Source: Deltaproteobacteria bacterium (GTDB lineage: Bacteria > Myxococcota_A > UBA9160 > PR03). Taken from it: a stretch of 5,894 bases of DNA. The number at the start of each line of letters is the position of its first letter. The stretch's first letter is position 1. Both the position numbers and the translations under genes were made by a program. The notes beneath the pieces are model-generated. The model was not told where the DNA came from, did no database searches, and saw nothing but the letters and a program-made list of their open reading frames with translations. This document shows, piece by piece, positions 4,435 through 5,894 of this stretch. The DNA lies in the NCBI GenBank assembly GCA_018262315.1, contig JAGSPS010000208.1, forward strand, positions 1-5,894, written 5' to 3'.

Positions 4435-5850
4435 TCACCTGGAGCGGCGTGGAAGGTACAGATCCGTGACCGTTCCGGCGGCGACTTCGGCGGCGAGGCC
4501 GATGGTTTCGCCGAGTGTCGGGTGCGGGTGCACGGTGAGTGCGATGTCTTCGGCGTCGGCGCCGAGCTCGATCGCGAGCGCGCATTCTCCGATCAAGTCG
4601 CCGGCGTGCGGGCCGACGATGCCGGCGCCAACCAGCCTCTTGGTGTCCTTCGCGAACAGCAGCTTGGTCATTCCCTCGCTGCGACCCATGCCGAGCGCGC
4701 GCCCGCTCGCGGCCCACGGGAAGCGCGCGACATCCACTTCGATCTTCTGCGCGCGCGCATCGCTCTCGGTGACGCCGACCCACGCCACCTCGGGATCGGT
4801 GTACGCAACCGACGGGATCGCGCGCGCGTCGAAGGCGACGCGCAGATCGCACGCGGCCTCCGCGGCGGCCTTGCCCTCGTGGCTCGCCTTGTGCGCGAGC
4901 AGCGGCGCGCGCGCGACGTCGCCGATCGCAAAGACGTGCGGGAGATTCGTCGCCAGCCGTTCGTCCACTGCGACGAAGCCGCGCTCGCCGACGCGAATGC
5001 CCGCGGCTTCGGCGCCGATGCGGTCGCCATTGGGCCTGCGGCCGACGGCGACGAGCACGCGGTCGAAGAGATCTCCGGCGGGCGCCTTCTCGCCCTCGAA
5101 CGCGACGAGCAGTCCGTCGGCGCGCGCTTCGACGGCCGTCACCTTCGTGCGCAGGTGGATCGCGGCGAGGCGCGGCTCGAGTCGCCGCTGCAGCGGGCGC
5201 ACGAGATCCGGGTCGGGCCCCGGCATCAAGCGATCGAGTGCCTCGACGATCGTCACGTCTGCACCGAGCGCCTCGTACACCGTCGCGAGTTCGAGGCCGA
5301 TGACGCCGCCTCCGACCACCAGCAGGCGCTGCGGAACGACGTCGAGCGCGAGCGCAGAGGTCGAATCGAGTACGCGCGGGTCGTCGGGGAAGTCGGGGAG
5401 CTGCACCGCACGCGACCCCGCGGCGACGATCGCGCGCGCGAACTCGATCGCGACGCTTCCCTCCGCGGTCGCGACGTCGAGCCGCTGCGGTCCCGCGAAG
5501 CTTCCCGTGCCGGTGACGACGCGCACGCCGCGCTGCTCCGCCATCTTGGCGAGCCCGCCGCCGAGCTGCGCGACGACCGCGTCCTTGCGCGCGCGCAGTT
5601 TCGCGAGGTCGAGCTTCGGCGCACCGAAATCCACGCCCGCTTCGGCGAGGTCGCGTGCGGCTGCCATCACCTCGGCGACGTGCAGCAGCGCCTTCGACGG
5701 GATACAGCCGACGTTGAGGCAGATGCCGCCGAGCGCGGGGTAGCGCTCGACGAGCACCACGCTGCGTCCGAGATCCGCCGCTCGGAACGCGGCGCTGTAG
5801 CCGCCGGGCCCGGCGCCGAGCACGACGACGTCGGCGCGCAGATCCGCCAT
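4435..5850 (-). CDS. lpdA: Dihydrolipoyl dehydrogenase (E3 of 2-oxoacid dehydrogenase complexes)
   Basis: The E3 flavoenzyme of 471 residues reoxidises dihydrolipoyl groups on E2 and passes electrons through FAD to NAD+ in the cytoplasm. The FAD motif GAGPGG (12-17) is followed by the redox disulfide in GGICLNVGCIPSK (Cys44/Cys49). The NAD-binding motif GGGVIG is at 180-185, VAVGRRPN at 267-274 and the second FAD contact AIGD at 308-311. The C-terminal interface carries HPHPTLGE, with the catalytic pair His443-Glu448. All catalytic residues are present and the length is usual for the family. The ATG overlaps the stop of the preceding E2 by one base (TGATG) and has no good ribosome site of its own, so translation is probably coupled. 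The E2 partner upstream favours service to pyruvate dehydrogenase, though one E3 often serves several complexes. The CIPSK motif and the HPHPTLGE tail separate it from mercuric and glutathione reductases. Confidence 0.96.
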   Translation of the reverse strand: MADLRADVVVLGAGPGGYSAAFRAADLGRSVVLVERYPALGGICLNVGCIPSKALLHVAEVMAAARDLAEAGVDFGAPKLDLAKLRARKDAVVAQLGGGLAKMAEQRGVRVVTGTGSFAGPQRLDVATAEGSVAIEFARAIVAAGSRAVQLPDFPDDPRVLDSTSALALDVVPQRLLVVGGGVIGLELATVYEALGADVTIVEALDRLMPGPDPDLVRPLQRRLEPRLAAIHLRTKVTAVEARADGLLVAFEGEKAPAGDLFDRVLVAVGRRPNGDRIGAEAAGIRVGERGFVAVDERLATNLPHVFAIGDVARAPLLAHKASHEGKAAAEAACDLRVAFDARAIPSVAYTDPEVAWVGVTESDARAQKIEVDVARFPWAASGRALGMGRSEGMTKLLFAKDTKRLVGAGIVGPHAGDLIGECALAIELGADAEDIALTVHPHPTLGETIGLAAEVAAGTVTDLYLPRRSR

Positions 5851-5894
5851 CAGAGCAGGATGCGCCGCAGGTCGGCGAGCAGCGCGGCGAGCCG
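5850..5894 (-). CDS. aceF: C-terminal end of a 2-oxoacid dehydrogenase E2 (probably AceF)
   Basis: Only the last 14 codons and the TGA are inside the window, reading RLAALLADLRRILL. This resembles the end of E2 dihydrolipoyl acyltransferases; E. coli AceF ends in LSDIRRLVM. The neighbouring E3 gene strongly supports the call, since E2-E3 pairs are a standard arrangement. E2 forms the core of the complex and carries the swinging lipoyl arm reduced by E1 and reoxidised by E3. The stop overlaps the lpdA start as TGATG. The DLRR.L ending favours the pyruvate dehydrogenase AceF type over the 2-oxoglutarate or branched-chain type, but 14 residues are few and the lipoyl and catalytic domains lie outside the window. 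Confidence 0.6.
   Translation of the reverse strand, partial: RLAALLADLRRILL

Noticed and set aside
3320..4852. A 510-codon minus-strand open frame across the permease and the end of lpdA
   Set aside because: It is an out-of-frame, Arg-dominated translation that crosses two real genes and contains no membrane segments or motifs.
4385..5743. A 452-codon open frame on the plus strand opposite lpdA
   Set aside because: The translation is almost all Ser, Ala, Arg, Thr and Pro, the signature of an antisense frame of a high-GC gene. The lpdA strand has all its catalytic motifs.
1..5894. A new multi-gene defence, mobile or biosynthetic system
   Set aside because: All complete genes belong to known families. 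No transposase, integrase, direct terminal repeats, CRISPR-like spacing, nuclease or toxin-antitoxin pair was seen, and the neighbouring genes share no evident pathway beyond E2-E3.

Overview
The window is GC-rich (by eye about two thirds G+C). Every gene I can support lies on the minus strand, so transcription runs from high to low coordinates. The genes point to a Gram-negative, aerobic, free-living bacterium. They are an AceF-type E2 end joined to a dihydrolipoyl dehydrogenase, an APC amino-acid permease, a secreted multi-Kazal protein and a Baeyer-Villiger-type flavin monooxygenase. Multi-Kazal proteins with CGCDG-type domains are common in Myxococcota and related former deltaproteobacteria, so I lean to such a lineage. 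That placement is an inference without a marker gene.

Layout in the direction of transcription: (1) 5894-5850, the last 14 codons of a probable pyruvate dehydrogenase E2. (2) 5850-4435, the E3 gene lpdA, whose ATG shares a base with the E2 stop (TGATG). (3) 4404-2911, an APC-family amino-acid permease 30 bases after lpdA. The gap holds a possible 9-codon leader ORF whose stop overlaps the permease start, and a hairpin that covers the permease's poor ribosome site. (4) 2910-2820, an intergenic region with a perfect 7-bp hairpin two bases after the permease stop, followed by a good sigma70-like promoter. (5) 2819-1758, a secreted four-Kazal-domain protein with a 73-74-residue repeat and a C-terminal CHxPPGNP...HGD module. 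(6) 1757-1674, a short gap with a 7-bp inverted repeat. (7) 1673-201, a 490-residue flavin monooxygenase with a strong ribosome site. (8) 200-73, a short gap. (9) 72-1, the start of another gene (GTG with a strong ribosome site) that runs off the window.

E2 and E3 work together: E2 carries the lipoyl group and E3 reoxidises it with NAD+. The permease may be read from the same transcript, but no metabolic tie is visible. The Kazal gene has its own promoter and is probably an independent unit. The monooxygenase could be read through from it or use a promoter I cannot see. I found no mobile element, CRISPR array, tRNA or rRNA, and no multi-gene system that looks new. The least ordinary gene is the Kazal protein: its inferred inhibitory residues differ between domains, three of its domains have a displaced cysteine, and its tail module is of unknown function.
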